From Candidatus Parcubacteria bacterium (GTDB lineage Bacteria; Patescibacteriota; Minisyncoccia; Phycocordibacterales; PALSA-1337), in NCBI GenBank assembly GCA_023264475.1, contig JAHFMA010000019.1:1-8876 (forward strand): a stretch of DNA of 8,876 nt. Direction: 5' to 3'. The stretch's first letter is position 1, and each line of letters opens with the position of its first letter. A model generated the notes under the pieces. That model made no database searches. It had not been told where the DNA came from and was given only the letters and a program-made list of their open reading frames with translations. Positions 1 to 5,922 of this stretch are shown here, in pieces. A program made the translations under genes and the position numbers.

Positions 1-215
1 CGCTCTCTGTGACCTTAGCCAATTCTGCTGTGGCGCCGGCCGACAATGTGATTATCTATGCGGTCCTCCTAGATAAGGCCGGCAACGCCGTCGACTTCTC
101 CCGCACGATCGTCGATGAGATCCCTGGCGGCGGCACGGCTCTGGCGCCTTTCACGTGGCCGGCGAGCCACGGCGGCGCGGTGGTTTCCATCAAAGTCTTG
201 TCTGTGGCAGAATAG
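1..215 (+). CDS. C-terminal end of a hypothetical beta-rich protein (5' partial)
   Basis: The reading frame is open from the left edge of the window to the TAG at 213-215, so this is the tail of a longer gene; the GTG at 9 is probably internal. About 70 residues are visible. They alternate hydrophobic and polar residues like beta strands (IIYAVLLDKAGNAVDFS, then a T-rich segment, then FTWPASHGG and VVSIKVL). I recall small envelope-anchored Parcubacteria proteins that end in a similar beta-sandwich with an FTWP-type motif, but this is from memory and gives no function. The stop lies 4 nt before the rodA start, so the two genes are probably co-transcribed. Localisation cannot be judged because the N-terminus is outside the window. 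Confidence 0.7.
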   Translation, partial: LSVTLANSAVAPADNVIIYAVLLDKAGNAVDFSRTIVDEIPGGGTALAPFTWPASHGGAVVSIKVLSVAE

Positions 216-219
216 CCAG

Positions 220-1335
220 ATGCGCACGCGCGATATCGATTGGTGGCTTCTTGGCGCGATCATCCCGCTCTTGGCGGCGGGCTTGGCGACCATGTACTCC
301 TTCACGGGGGACAACTCCTTTGCGGCCCATCAGCTGATCTGGGTCGTCGTTTCGCTGGCCGCTTTCTTCGGGGTGAGCATGATAGATACCCGCTTCTTGA
401 GGACGACCACGGCCTCGGTGGCGCTATTCGCCGTCTCGACCATCCTGCTCGGCTCGCTCTTCGTGCTAGGCAAGATCTCCCACGGCGCCGCCAGCTGGCT
501 AGACTTCGGCTTCTTTTCCTTCCAGCCTTCGGACTTTGCCAAGATCGCGCTCATCGTAATCCTGGCCAAATACTTCTCGCGCCGACATATCGAGATCGCC
601 AATGTCCGCCACATCCTGGTCTCGGGCGTCTACGCCTTTATCTTCTTCATCCTAGTGCTGGTGCATCCGGACTTCGGCTCGGCGCTCATCATCCTCTTGG
701 TCTGGTTGGGCATGATCATGATCTCCGGCGTGTCCAAGAAGCATCTCTTCGTCATGATCGCCGTCGGGGCGGTGTCGTTCATCCTGCTATGGGGCTTCGG
801 CCTCAAGGAGTATCAGAAAGACCGCGTGCGCGCTTTCATCGACCCGCTGGCGAATATCCATACCACCGGCTACAACGCCTACCAGTCCACGATCGCCGTG
901 GGCTCGGGCGGCCTAGTAGGCAAGGGGTTGGGCTATGGCTCGCAGTCCCGCCTCAAATTCTTGCCGGAATATCAGACGGACTTCATCTTTGCGGCCTTCG
1001 CGGAGGAATGGGGATTCGTGGGCGTGATCATCCTGCTCTCGCTCTTCGGCATCATCATATGGCGCATCATCGTCTCGGCGATGCGCGGAGCGACTAATTT
1101 CGAGATCCTTTTCGGGGCCGGCGTGGCAGTATATTTCATCGTGCATATCGGCATCAATATCGGCATGAATATGCACCTCCTGCCGGTCACGGGCACGCCG
1201 CTGCCATTCTTGAGCTATGGCGGCACGCATCTCCTCACGGAGTTCCTGCTCCTAGGCATCCTCATGTCCCAACGACGTTATGCCCGACCGGCGCACAAAG
1301 ACGCGGTCAGGAATGAGTTCGTCGGGCCGAGGTAG
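220..1335 (+). CDS. rodA: SEDS-family peptidoglycan glycosyltransferase, RodA type
   Basis: RodA polymerises lipid II into glycan strands at the membrane, working with a class B penicillin-binding transpeptidase during cell elongation. The 371-residue product is hydrophobic throughout, consistent with the usual ten membrane segments. Signature motifs are present in order: HPDFGSALIILL (from residue 149), AVGSGGLVGKGLGYGSQS, LPEYQTDFIF (248-257) and LLPVTGTPLPFLSYGG. Asp254 in TDFIF corresponds to the essential Asp255 I recall from Thermus thermophilus RodA. ATG 220 is chosen because it gives the normal family start (MRTRDIDWWLL); the frame is open for 35 more codons upstream, but those overlap the preceding gene. 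There is no SD sequence. FtsW is the alternative; the short N-terminus favours RodA. No penicillin-binding protein gene is adjacent in the window. The last 30 nt are part of a 36-bp direct repeat. Confidence 0.93.
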   Translation: MRTRDIDWWLLGAIIPLLAAGLATMYSFTGDNSFAAHQLIWVVVSLAAFFGVSMIDTRFLRTTTASVALFAVSTILLGSLFVLGKISHGAASWLDFGFFSFQPSDFAKIALIVILAKYFSRRHIEIANVRHILVSGVYAFIFFILVLVHPDFGSALIILLVWLGMIMISGVSKKHLFVMIAVGAVSFILLWGFGLKEYQKDRVRAFIDPLANIHTTGYNAYQSTIAVGSGGLVGKGLGYGSQSRLKFLPEYQTDFIFAAFAEEWGFVGVIILLSLFGIIIWRIIVSAMRGATNFEILFGAGVAVYFIVHIGINIGMNMHLLPVTGTPLPFLSYGGTHLLTEFLLLGILMSQRRYARPAHKDAVRNEFVGPR

Positions 1336-1341
1336 TTATTT
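1306..1341 (+). repeat. 36-bp direct repeat, left copy
   Basis: This segment is identical over 36 bases to 4675-4710. It begins gtcaggaatg, contains the short palindrome tcggGccga (1322-1330), and ends gtagttattt. It covers the last ten codons of rodA including the stop (1333-1335). It also covers six further bases, ttattt, which on the minus strand read as the last Lys codon and the stop of the glycosyltransferase at 4705. Identity ends on both sides: 1305 is g against a at 4674, and 1342 is c against a at 4711. Confidence 0.95.
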
Positions 1342-1343
1342 CT

Positions 1344-1389
1344 GGGTATAACAGATGCCCCGACATCTATAATTACTGTTATAATACCC
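1344..1389. repeat. Imperfect inverted repeat at the left end of the cassette
   Basis: The left arm gggtataacag (1344-1354) is complementary to ctgttat plus accc in the right arm (1376-1389), which has three extra bases (aat). The loop holds a smaller perfect hairpin, agatg/catct (1353-1368), whose stem shares one base with the left arm. The right arm contains the -10 box of the presumed promoter, so the structure could be an operator. No T-run follows, so it is not a typical intrinsic terminator for rodA. Confidence 0.5.
1377..1385 (+). promoter_or_regulatory. Extended -10 promoter of the three-gene secreted operon
   Basis: The sequence tgttataat is a perfect TGnTATAAT extended -10 element. 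No good -35 box lies at 16-18 bp spacing, which extended -10 promoters tolerate. Transcription would start near 1392, leaving a leader of about 38 nt before the ATG at 1430. It lies inside the cassette, so the operon would not depend on read-through from rodA. Confidence 0.65.
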
Positions 1390-1429
1390 GCATCAACGCC
1401 TATTTACAGCTGCCATCGTAAAATCTGAC

Positions 1430-2536
1430 ATGAAAAAATTATTCACGACTCTTTTCGCTGCGTTCATCCTAAGCACAGCTACCGTATCAGCCGTCACTAC
1501 TATCAGCACTGACATCACGACCGGCGGCACAGTCACTTCTTCTAGCGTCTCTACGTCCACTCTGCCGCGCATTTCGGCTAGCGGGCTTAGCTCGACTTGG
1601 ATATGCCTAACCAATAATACCTGCCGTAATACCTGGCCAGCGTCAACCGCCGGTTCAGATGGCCAGCTCCAATTCAACAGTAGCGGCTCATTTGGCGCCT
1701 CATCGAATCTGTCTTTTGATGGGCAGTATCTGAATCTGGGCCCAGGCATAGGTTTGAAGGTCGGCGGTCTGACGATGGTTGATACGAGCGGCAACTTGTT
1801 TGCGAAAGTTATTCCTCTTCAAGATACAGCTACCAATCTAGCTAACGTCGTTCCCGCTTCTGGCGAAGGGATATACGAGACTGACACGAAGTACTACAAG
1901 ATCGGCGATGGTGCCTCAACGGCGAGCAATATATCCCCGTTGAACGCTCTGGGCGTGTATAGCGATGGTGGATATTATCTTGCATCGACAACGGAAGGGC
2001 TCGCTATCGGCACCACTACAACAAAGGTCCCAGATAGCGGGTCCGCATCCTTAATGGTACGTAATCATAATATTAATAATCCCATCATGATTGGGTACTC
2101 GGCGGCGGGTGATGGGGTATTTTTAGTCAATAATTATGGCAGTATCATTACTGGAGGACAGTTATTCGTCGGAGTGAACAGCGACGGCGGCATCATATCT
2201 GATGAATCGAAATCTCTTAATATAGGGGCCTTGCAGACTATAAGGATAGGAGATCTTGAAAGCAATTTTGACGCCTTTGCTTTTGCGGTTGACCCGGAGC
2301 TGTCAACCATCAAATTTGGGCAAATGAGCGCGAGTACGCTGGCGATAGATAGCCCGGTCTTTTCGGTTGATTCTTCTGGTAGCATACATGGGAAATCTAT
2401 TTCGATTGAGAACGCCCACACTCCTTCTAGCCATACTGAATCTTGCACTGCCGGACAGATCGTTTGGGATGCGAATTACATATATGTATGCATCGCTACG
2501 AATTCTTGGAAGAGGTCCGCGTTAACCACTTGGTAG
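1430..2536 (+). CDS. Secreted phage-tail-fibre-like surface protein
   Basis: This 368-residue protein is predicted to be exported and may be an adhesin or surface fibre subunit. It opens with a signal peptide (MKKLFTTLFAAFILSTATVSA, likely cleaved after Ala21). A Gly/Ser-rich stretch with DGQLQFNSSGSFGASSN follows, a phrase typical of tail-fibre proteins. Residues 126-161 end in EGIYETDTKYYKIGDG; this matches the pattern I know from the N-terminal domain of major tropism determinant and phage hyaluronidase proteins (GxxxYETDTxxxKIGDG). The C-terminus, from Cys339 (CTAGQIVWDANYIYVC, then TNSWKRSALTTW), is a terminal motif I recall from other CPR and phage-related fibres; Cys339 and Cys354 may pair. 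No enzyme motif is visible. ATG 1430 is fixed by the signal peptide; there is no SD. The stop lies one base before the protease ATG, suggesting translational coupling. GC is lower than in rodA. Confidence 0.8.
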   Translation: MKKLFTTLFAAFILSTATVSAVTTISTDITTGGTVTSSSVSTSTLPRISASGLSSTWICLTNNTCRNTWPASTAGSDGQLQFNSSGSFGASSNLSFDGQYLNLGPGIGLKVGGLTMVDTSGNLFAKVIPLQDTATNLANVVPASGEGIYETDTKYYKIGDGASTASNISPLNALGVYSDGGYYLASTTEGLAIGTTTTKVPDSGSASLMVRNHNINNPIMIGYSAAGDGVFLVNNYGSIITGGQLFVGVNSDGGIISDESKSLNIGALQTIRIGDLESNFDAFAFAVDPELSTIKFGQMSASTLAIDSPVFSVDSSGSIHGKSISIENAHTPSSHTESCTAGQIVWDANYIYVCIATNSWKRSALTTW

Positions 2537-2537
2537 C

Positions 2538-3866
2538 ATGAAGAGAGCGATCATCCTTGTGTTTGTGCTAGGGCTTCTGCGTCTATCATCGGCGGAGGCT
2601 CTCGCGTATACCATACATTATTCCTCAGCTGGCGCTATAAAATCTCCACAGCTCCTCACTTCGCTGTTTCAGAACGTGCCGATCGCTGATTTTAGTTTGA
2701 ATGTCATCTCTTCTAGTACGATACTTTCCGCCCCACACTTGAGCGGTACTCAAACGGATAGGGATTTCTCATACAACCAGTATGATTCTGGCAGGGTGTT
2801 GACTTCTTGCGTGCTCGAAGTGGGTAATCTCTTCGGCATCAACACGCCAACAGCATTCTCGAGCCTGAATCCTTCGGTAGCGACGATCGACCAGAAGGGA
2901 GTCGCCACTTATGTCTCTGATGGGAGCGCGAACTTTCGAGTCAAGGTCGGCAATATAACCAAAAATGCCTCGTGTCCTTTTTCGATCACAAATAACACTG
3001 TCTTGACGGTTTTCAACTCGTTCGCTCCGAGCTCTCTGGCTCAAGTGATAACTGATGAGATGAACTCGCGTATCCAAGGGTTATCGCCATCGGCAACCAC
3101 CGAAAATATATATTCATCGCTAGACGATGTGAATCATTCATATATAAGAAATACGTCTGTATTCACAGGCAGTGTAGATCTGACATCGATCCCCGTTTAT
3201 AGCTCTAGCAGCCACACATCATTCAATGGCGTCCTAGTCGCTCCAGATATTTTGATTCAAGCGAACCACGCGCACAGCTCAGGGACCATGTATTTTGTCG
3301 CTAATGACAATACTACTATCTCTCGGACTGTTGTGGGCGGCACAAGGATTGGCGATACAGACATCTGGGTATCGAGGCTAAATTCGCCGCTGCCATCGAG
3401 CATAACTCCGGCAAAGGTCTTAAAGAACGGCTCACTGGGCATTTTTGCCTTGGGGACTTACCAAAGCCTTGTGTCTGAAGGCGACAAGATAACATCCAAC
3501 GCGATATCGAAAGGGACATTGCCTGCTGTTTTCTCTAATCAATTCAGGAGCTTGAAGATCGGCTCAGTAAATGCGCTTTACAACTTGTTCACGATAGTCT
3601 ATGTACCCGGAGGAGACCAGACACACCAGCTTCCAACCTCCTCGCTCCGTTACTTGCCGTGGTATTCAGAGCCTATCTCTGGCGACAGTGGATCACCCGG
3701 ATTTATGATTGTAAATGGACAACTTGTGGCCTTGGGGACATGGTATACATCCATAGCATTGAGCGACATACTCGCGAACATAACAGCCATCAACGCCGGC
3801 ATAAGCTCGCTCGGATCTGGGTATAGCCTCACTCAGATTGATTTGAGCGCTTATCCAACATACTGA
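2538..3866 (+). CDS. Secreted trypsin-like serine protease with Ig-like (Big_2-type) domain
   Basis: This is a 442-residue exported protein. A signal peptide (MKRAIILVFVLGLLRLSSAEALA) is followed by an unassigned segment. Next comes an Ig-like domain (about 90-152) with the Big_2-style phrase LNPSVATIDQKGVATYVSDG and a Cys91/Cys146 pair that could form a disulfide. The rest is a chymotrypsin-fold peptidase. GVLVAPDILIQANHA carries the presumed catalytic His244 (compare GVLI..VLTAAHC), DTDIWVSRL carries Asp275, and SGDSGSPGF carries Ser384. All three triad residues are in the right order and at normal spacing, so it should be active. The Cys after the catalytic His in most trypsins is Ala here. 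Substrate is unknown; it may process the neighbouring surface protein or act on other cells. It starts 1 nt after the upstream stop and ends 17 nt before the next gene. No SD is seen. Confidence 0.87.
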   Translation: MKRAIILVFVLGLLRLSSAEALAYTIHYSSAGAIKSPQLLTSLFQNVPIADFSLNVISSSTILSAPHLSGTQTDRDFSYNQYDSGRVLTSCVLEVGNLFGINTPTAFSSLNPSVATIDQKGVATYVSDGSANFRVKVGNITKNASCPFSITNNTVLTVFNSFAPSSLAQVITDEMNSRIQGLSPSATTENIYSSLDDVNHSYIRNTSVFTGSVDLTSIPVYSSSSHTSFNGVLVAPDILIQANHAHSSGTMYFVANDNTTISRTVVGGTRIGDTDIWVSRLNSPLPSSITPAKVLKNGSLGIFALGTYQSLVSEGDKITSNAISKGTLPAVFSNQFRSLKIGSVNALYNLFTIVYVPGGDQTHQLPTSSLRYLPWYSEPISGDSGSPGFMIVNGQLVALGTWYTSIALSDILANITAINAGISSLGSGYSLTQIDLSAYPTY

Positions 3867-3883
3867 CTGTAAGATACTGGCAT

Positions 3884-4675
3884 ATGAGAACTATAAGGAT
3901 ATCCACCATAACGTTTTTGGTTTCTCTCATGTCCTTTGCTTCAGTCCAAGCTTCAGGCAATGATGTCATATTGACCGTGGATGCCAACATCCTAGTGAAT
4001 GGCATCGCTATAAATGTCTCCGGCTCCAGCGCCACTATCCAATCGATCACCGTCAATACGACCAATTTCACGGTCACTCTAGCGTCTGGCTCTTCCATTA
4101 CTATCAGTGCTCCGGGTCTAAATCAGCTAGGCAACGATACGACCAGCGATGTGGTCTCGAGTACCTGCACGGGCTCTGCTTCATCTCTAGCCCTCTCGTA
4201 TTCCGATGGAGGTACGGTCACCAATACGATCACTCCTTCTGCGACTCTCTGTACCGACTCCTCGGCTCCAGCATCATCAAATAATAATTCTGCGCCGCAG
4301 ATAGCTCCAGGCGGTTTCACTCAATCAGTCCAACAAGCGTTCCTCGGTATGCTAGGCATCAAGCCTACATCTCCAGCCCCAATCGCTGCTTCCTTCACCG
4401 CGAACCTCCAAGTCGGCAGTCGCGGCTCTAACACTATCTTCCTCCAGACCTGGCTCATACAGAATGGCTACGACATCCCCTCGATCTCTTCCAACAAGGC
4501 CGCCAAAGGCTTCTTCGGCAACGAGACTAGGAAGGCTGTGCAGAAGTATCAAAAGGACCACGGCATCCCGCAGACCGGATTCGTCGGTCCACTTACTCGG
4601 ACGGCGTTGAATGGCGAGGCTTCGGCCGTCGTGCCCGTCAAATGTCCAGAAGGGTATACGTGCAAGCTTAAATAG
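3884..4675 (+). CDS. Secreted protein with C-terminal peptidoglycan-binding domain
   Basis: This 263-residue product has a signal peptide (about 1-23, ending SFASVQA). A beta-rich Thr/Ser domain (about 26-125) follows, with Cys95 and Cys123, rich in repeating strands such as TIQSITVNTTNFTVTLASG. I recall this domain type as common in Parcubacteria secreted proteins but know no function. A Pro/Ser/Asn-rich linker leads to a PG_binding_1 domain (about 175-242), with LQVGSRGSNTIFLQTWL, GFFGNETRKAVQKYQ and TGFVGPLTRTALN in the family order. The tail has two Cys (254, 260). No hydrolase domain is present, so it is more likely a wall anchor or adaptor than an enzyme. It is the last gene of the operon. 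The TAG at 4673-4675 uses the first base of the right 36-bp repeat. Confidence 0.88.
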   Translation: MRTIRISTITFLVSLMSFASVQASGNDVILTVDANILVNGIAINVSGSSATIQSITVNTTNFTVTLASGSSITISAPGLNQLGNDTTSDVVSSTCTGSASSLALSYSDGGTVTNTITPSATLCTDSSAPASSNNNSAPQIAPGGFTQSVQQAFLGMLGIKPTSPAPIAASFTANLQVGSRGSNTIFLQTWLIQNGYDIPSISSNKAAKGFFGNETRKAVQKYQKDHGIPQTGFVGPLTRTALNGEASAVVPVKCPEGYTCKLK

Positions 4676-4710
4676 TCAGGAATGAGTTCGTCGGGCCGAG
4701 GTAGTTATTT
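4675..4710 (+). repeat. 36-bp direct repeat, right copy
   Basis: This is the exact second copy of 1306-1341. Here the rodA 3' end is detached from rodA: it follows the stop of the peptidoglycan-binding protein gene, and its first base is the third base of that gene's TAG. Its last six bases are the functional stop and final Lys codon of the minus-strand glycosyltransferase. Because the left copy also contains those six glycosyltransferase bases, the duplicated unit spans the junction between the two convergent genes rather than only rodA. Confidence 0.95.
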
Positions 4711-5883
4711 ATTCAAATACGCCTCCTCTGTCTTGTTCACCATCTCCTCTACAGAGAACTGCTTGGAGATTTTTTCTTTGAGTGCCAAGCCATATCTCTT
4801 GCGATCGGCCGGATGTTCCACCATGAATAGAAGGGCGTGAGCCAGCTCGCGCGCATTCTTGGGCTGGACCAGGATGCCTGAGCCCATGTCGTCGACGACC
4901 TCAGGGATGCCGCCGACCGCCGTAGCGACCACTGGCACGGCGGAGGCGCCGGCTTCGAGGAGGACATAGGCCAGGCCCTCAGAGAGGGAAGCCAAGAGGA
5001 AGATGTCGAAAGCGCTCACATACTCAGCCGCACCCGGGACATGTCCCATGAAGAAGACCGAGTCAGCGAGGCCGAGCCCGGAGACCAAGGCTTGCAGGCG
5101 CTCACGCTCCTCTCCGGCGCCGAAGATGGTATATATGACCCGCTTGCCCGGGTTGTTACGCTTCAGGGATTCGATGCAGTCGGCGATGGCGCGCAGGGCG
5201 TAGGCGTATCCCTTGATGTGGTGGAGCTCGGCGACTGTGCCAATCCAGATGAGGTTGGACTCCGAGACGCTGTCTACGGCCTTCTTGAGGTCAGGGCTCA
5301 TCCGGACCAATTCTAGGCGGGCATTGCTGCGCGAGAAGACCGTCTCGCGGCTGATGCCGTTATGGATGACGCGGATCTTCTTGCCGACGAGCGGCCAGCC
5401 GGCGACTTGGCGCTTGGCGGCGTGGGAGACAGCCACGGTCTCGTGGGATAGAGCCATGGTGACCCAGTACAGGAACATGATGAAGAGCCGCGCAAGCAAT
5501 GAGCGCTCCTCATTGAAGGCCCAGCCGTGCGCTGTGAAGACGATGCGTTTGACGCGCGCGAGCCGGCCGGCGAGCGCGCCGAGGCCGCCGATCTTGGAGC
5601 TGTTGACATGGAGGACGTCTGGGCGCTTGTCGCGGAGCAGGGAGATGAGCTGGAAGAAGGCCTTCACGTCCTGGGCGAGATTGATGTCGCGGCCGATCGC
5701 CAGGCTGCCGTGAGCTGATATTCCTGCCTCCATGAGGCGAGTGATGAGCGGCCCTTCTTGGCCAGAGAGCACCTCGACCTTAAATCGGTCTTTGGGCAGG
5801 CGGGTAGCCACATCATAGACATAGCGCTGGGCGCCGCCCCAGACGGATTTGGTGATGAGGATCAGGACCGAGGTGGGCTTCAT
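4705..5883 (-). CDS. GT4-type glycosyltransferase (GT-B fold)
   Basis: This enzyme probably transfers a sugar from a nucleotide sugar to a lipid-linked surface glycan on the cytoplasmic side of the membrane. The 392-residue product has the two-domain GT-B layout. The N-terminal acceptor domain begins MKPTSVLILITKSVWGGAQR, with a GGAQ-type loop and later RPDVLHVNSS. VIHNGI leads into the C-terminal donor domain with IGTVAELHHIKGY, FGAGEERERL and SEGLAYVLLEAGA. The last has the EX7E spacing (Glu302, Glu310) of retaining GT4 enzymes. Donor and linkage cannot be read from sequence. I place the start at 5883 because it gives the usual beta-strand start; the frame is open for 18 further codons to 5937, which would overlap the divergent gene. 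The stop lies within the right 36-bp repeat, so it converges on the secreted operon. Confidence 0.9.
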   Translation of the reverse strand: MKPTSVLILITKSVWGGAQRYVYDVATRLPKDRFKVEVLSGQEGPLITRLMEAGISAHGSLAIGRDINLAQDVKAFFQLISLLRDKRPDVLHVNSSKIGGLGALAGRLARVKRIVFTAHGWAFNEERSLLARLFIMFLYWVTMALSHETVAVSHAAKRQVAGWPLVGKKIRVIHNGISRETVFSRSNARLELVRMSPDLKKAVDSVSESNLIWIGTVAELHHIKGYAYALRAIADCIESLKRNNPGKRVIYTIFGAGEERERLQALVSGLGLADSVFFMGHVPGAAEYVSAFDIFLLASLSEGLAYVLLEAGASAVPVVATAVGGIPEVVDDMGSGILVQPKNARELAHALLFMVEHPADRKRYGLALKEKISKQFSVEEMVNKTEEAYLNK

Positions 5884-5893
5884 AAATGTGAGA

Positions 5894-5918
5894 AAGCGTG
5901 GTATAGTCCACGACGCTT
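5894..5918. promoter_or_regulatory. Inverted repeat between divergent genes, possible operator
   Basis: In the 39-bp gap between the two divergent polysaccharide genes, cgtgg (5897-5901) pairs with ccacg (5908-5912) around tatagt. An outer pair, aagcgt (5894-5899) and acgctt (5913-5918), overlaps it. Both presumed -10 boxes lie inside, so a protein bound here could control both genes together. No matching regulator is encoded in the window. Confidence 0.4.
5899..5907 (+). promoter_or_regulatory. Extended -10 promoter for the sugar-phosphate transferase gene
   Basis: The sequence tggtatagt fits TGnTATAAT with one mismatch. Transcription would start near 5914, leaving a leader of only about 9 nt before the ATG at 5923 and no room for a useful SD. 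On the opposite strand the overlapping hexamer tatacc (5905 to 5900) could act as the -10 for the divergent glycosyltransferase, also with a leader of about 10 nt. That reverse element is weaker and lacks the TGn extension. Confidence 0.45.
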
Positions 5919-5922
5919 CCTT

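Larger units (their letters stand above)
1306..4710. mobile_element. Putative inserted three-gene cassette bounded by direct repeats
   Basis: A 3,333-bp block (1342-4674) sits between identical 36-bp repeats at the junction of two convergent genes. Deleting the block plus one repeat restores rodA and the glycosyltransferase exactly, with TAG and the reversed TAA directly abutting. Hand counts on 60-base lines give 30, 22, 26 and 26 G+C inside (lines starting 1441, 2041, 2221, 3901), against 37, 35, 38 and 42 outside (lines starting 481, 661, 5041, 7861). The block carries its own promoter and three secreted-protein genes but no recombinase, transposase or terminal inverted repeats that I can find. 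The repeat resembles attL/attR of a site-specific element more than a transposon target duplication, which is normally much shorter. The mechanism is inferred, and a homologous or illegitimate recombination origin is possible. Confidence 0.55.

Noticed and set aside
205..220. A private leaderless promoter for rodA (TGg followed by cagaat ending at 213)
   Set aside because: The hexamer matches the consensus at only 4 of 6 positions, and rodA follows the upstream gene by 4 nt, so read-through is the simpler explanation.
240..1097. A 285-codon open frame inside rodA in another frame
   Set aside because: Arg/His/Pro-rich shadow translation of a GC-rich gene with no recognisable motif; rodA is strongly supported in its own frame.
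1306..4710. The 36-bp repeat as part of a CRISPR array
   Set aside because: There are only two copies, 3.3 kb apart, and each overlaps coding sequence; there are no regular spacers and no cas genes.
1306..4710. The block as an insertion sequence or transposon with target duplication
   Set aside because: No transposase and no terminal inverted repeats at 1342 and 4674; a 36-bp duplication is too long for the usual families.
5213..5713. A 166-codon plus-strand open frame opposite the glycosyltransferase
   Set aside because: It is the antisense shadow of a well-supported GT4 gene, and its composition is that of an artefact.
5758..5922. An upstream extension of the initiating transferase by 55 codons
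   Set aside because: It would overlap the N-terminal coding part of the divergent glycosyltransferase and the promoter region; the family normally starts near the first membrane segment.
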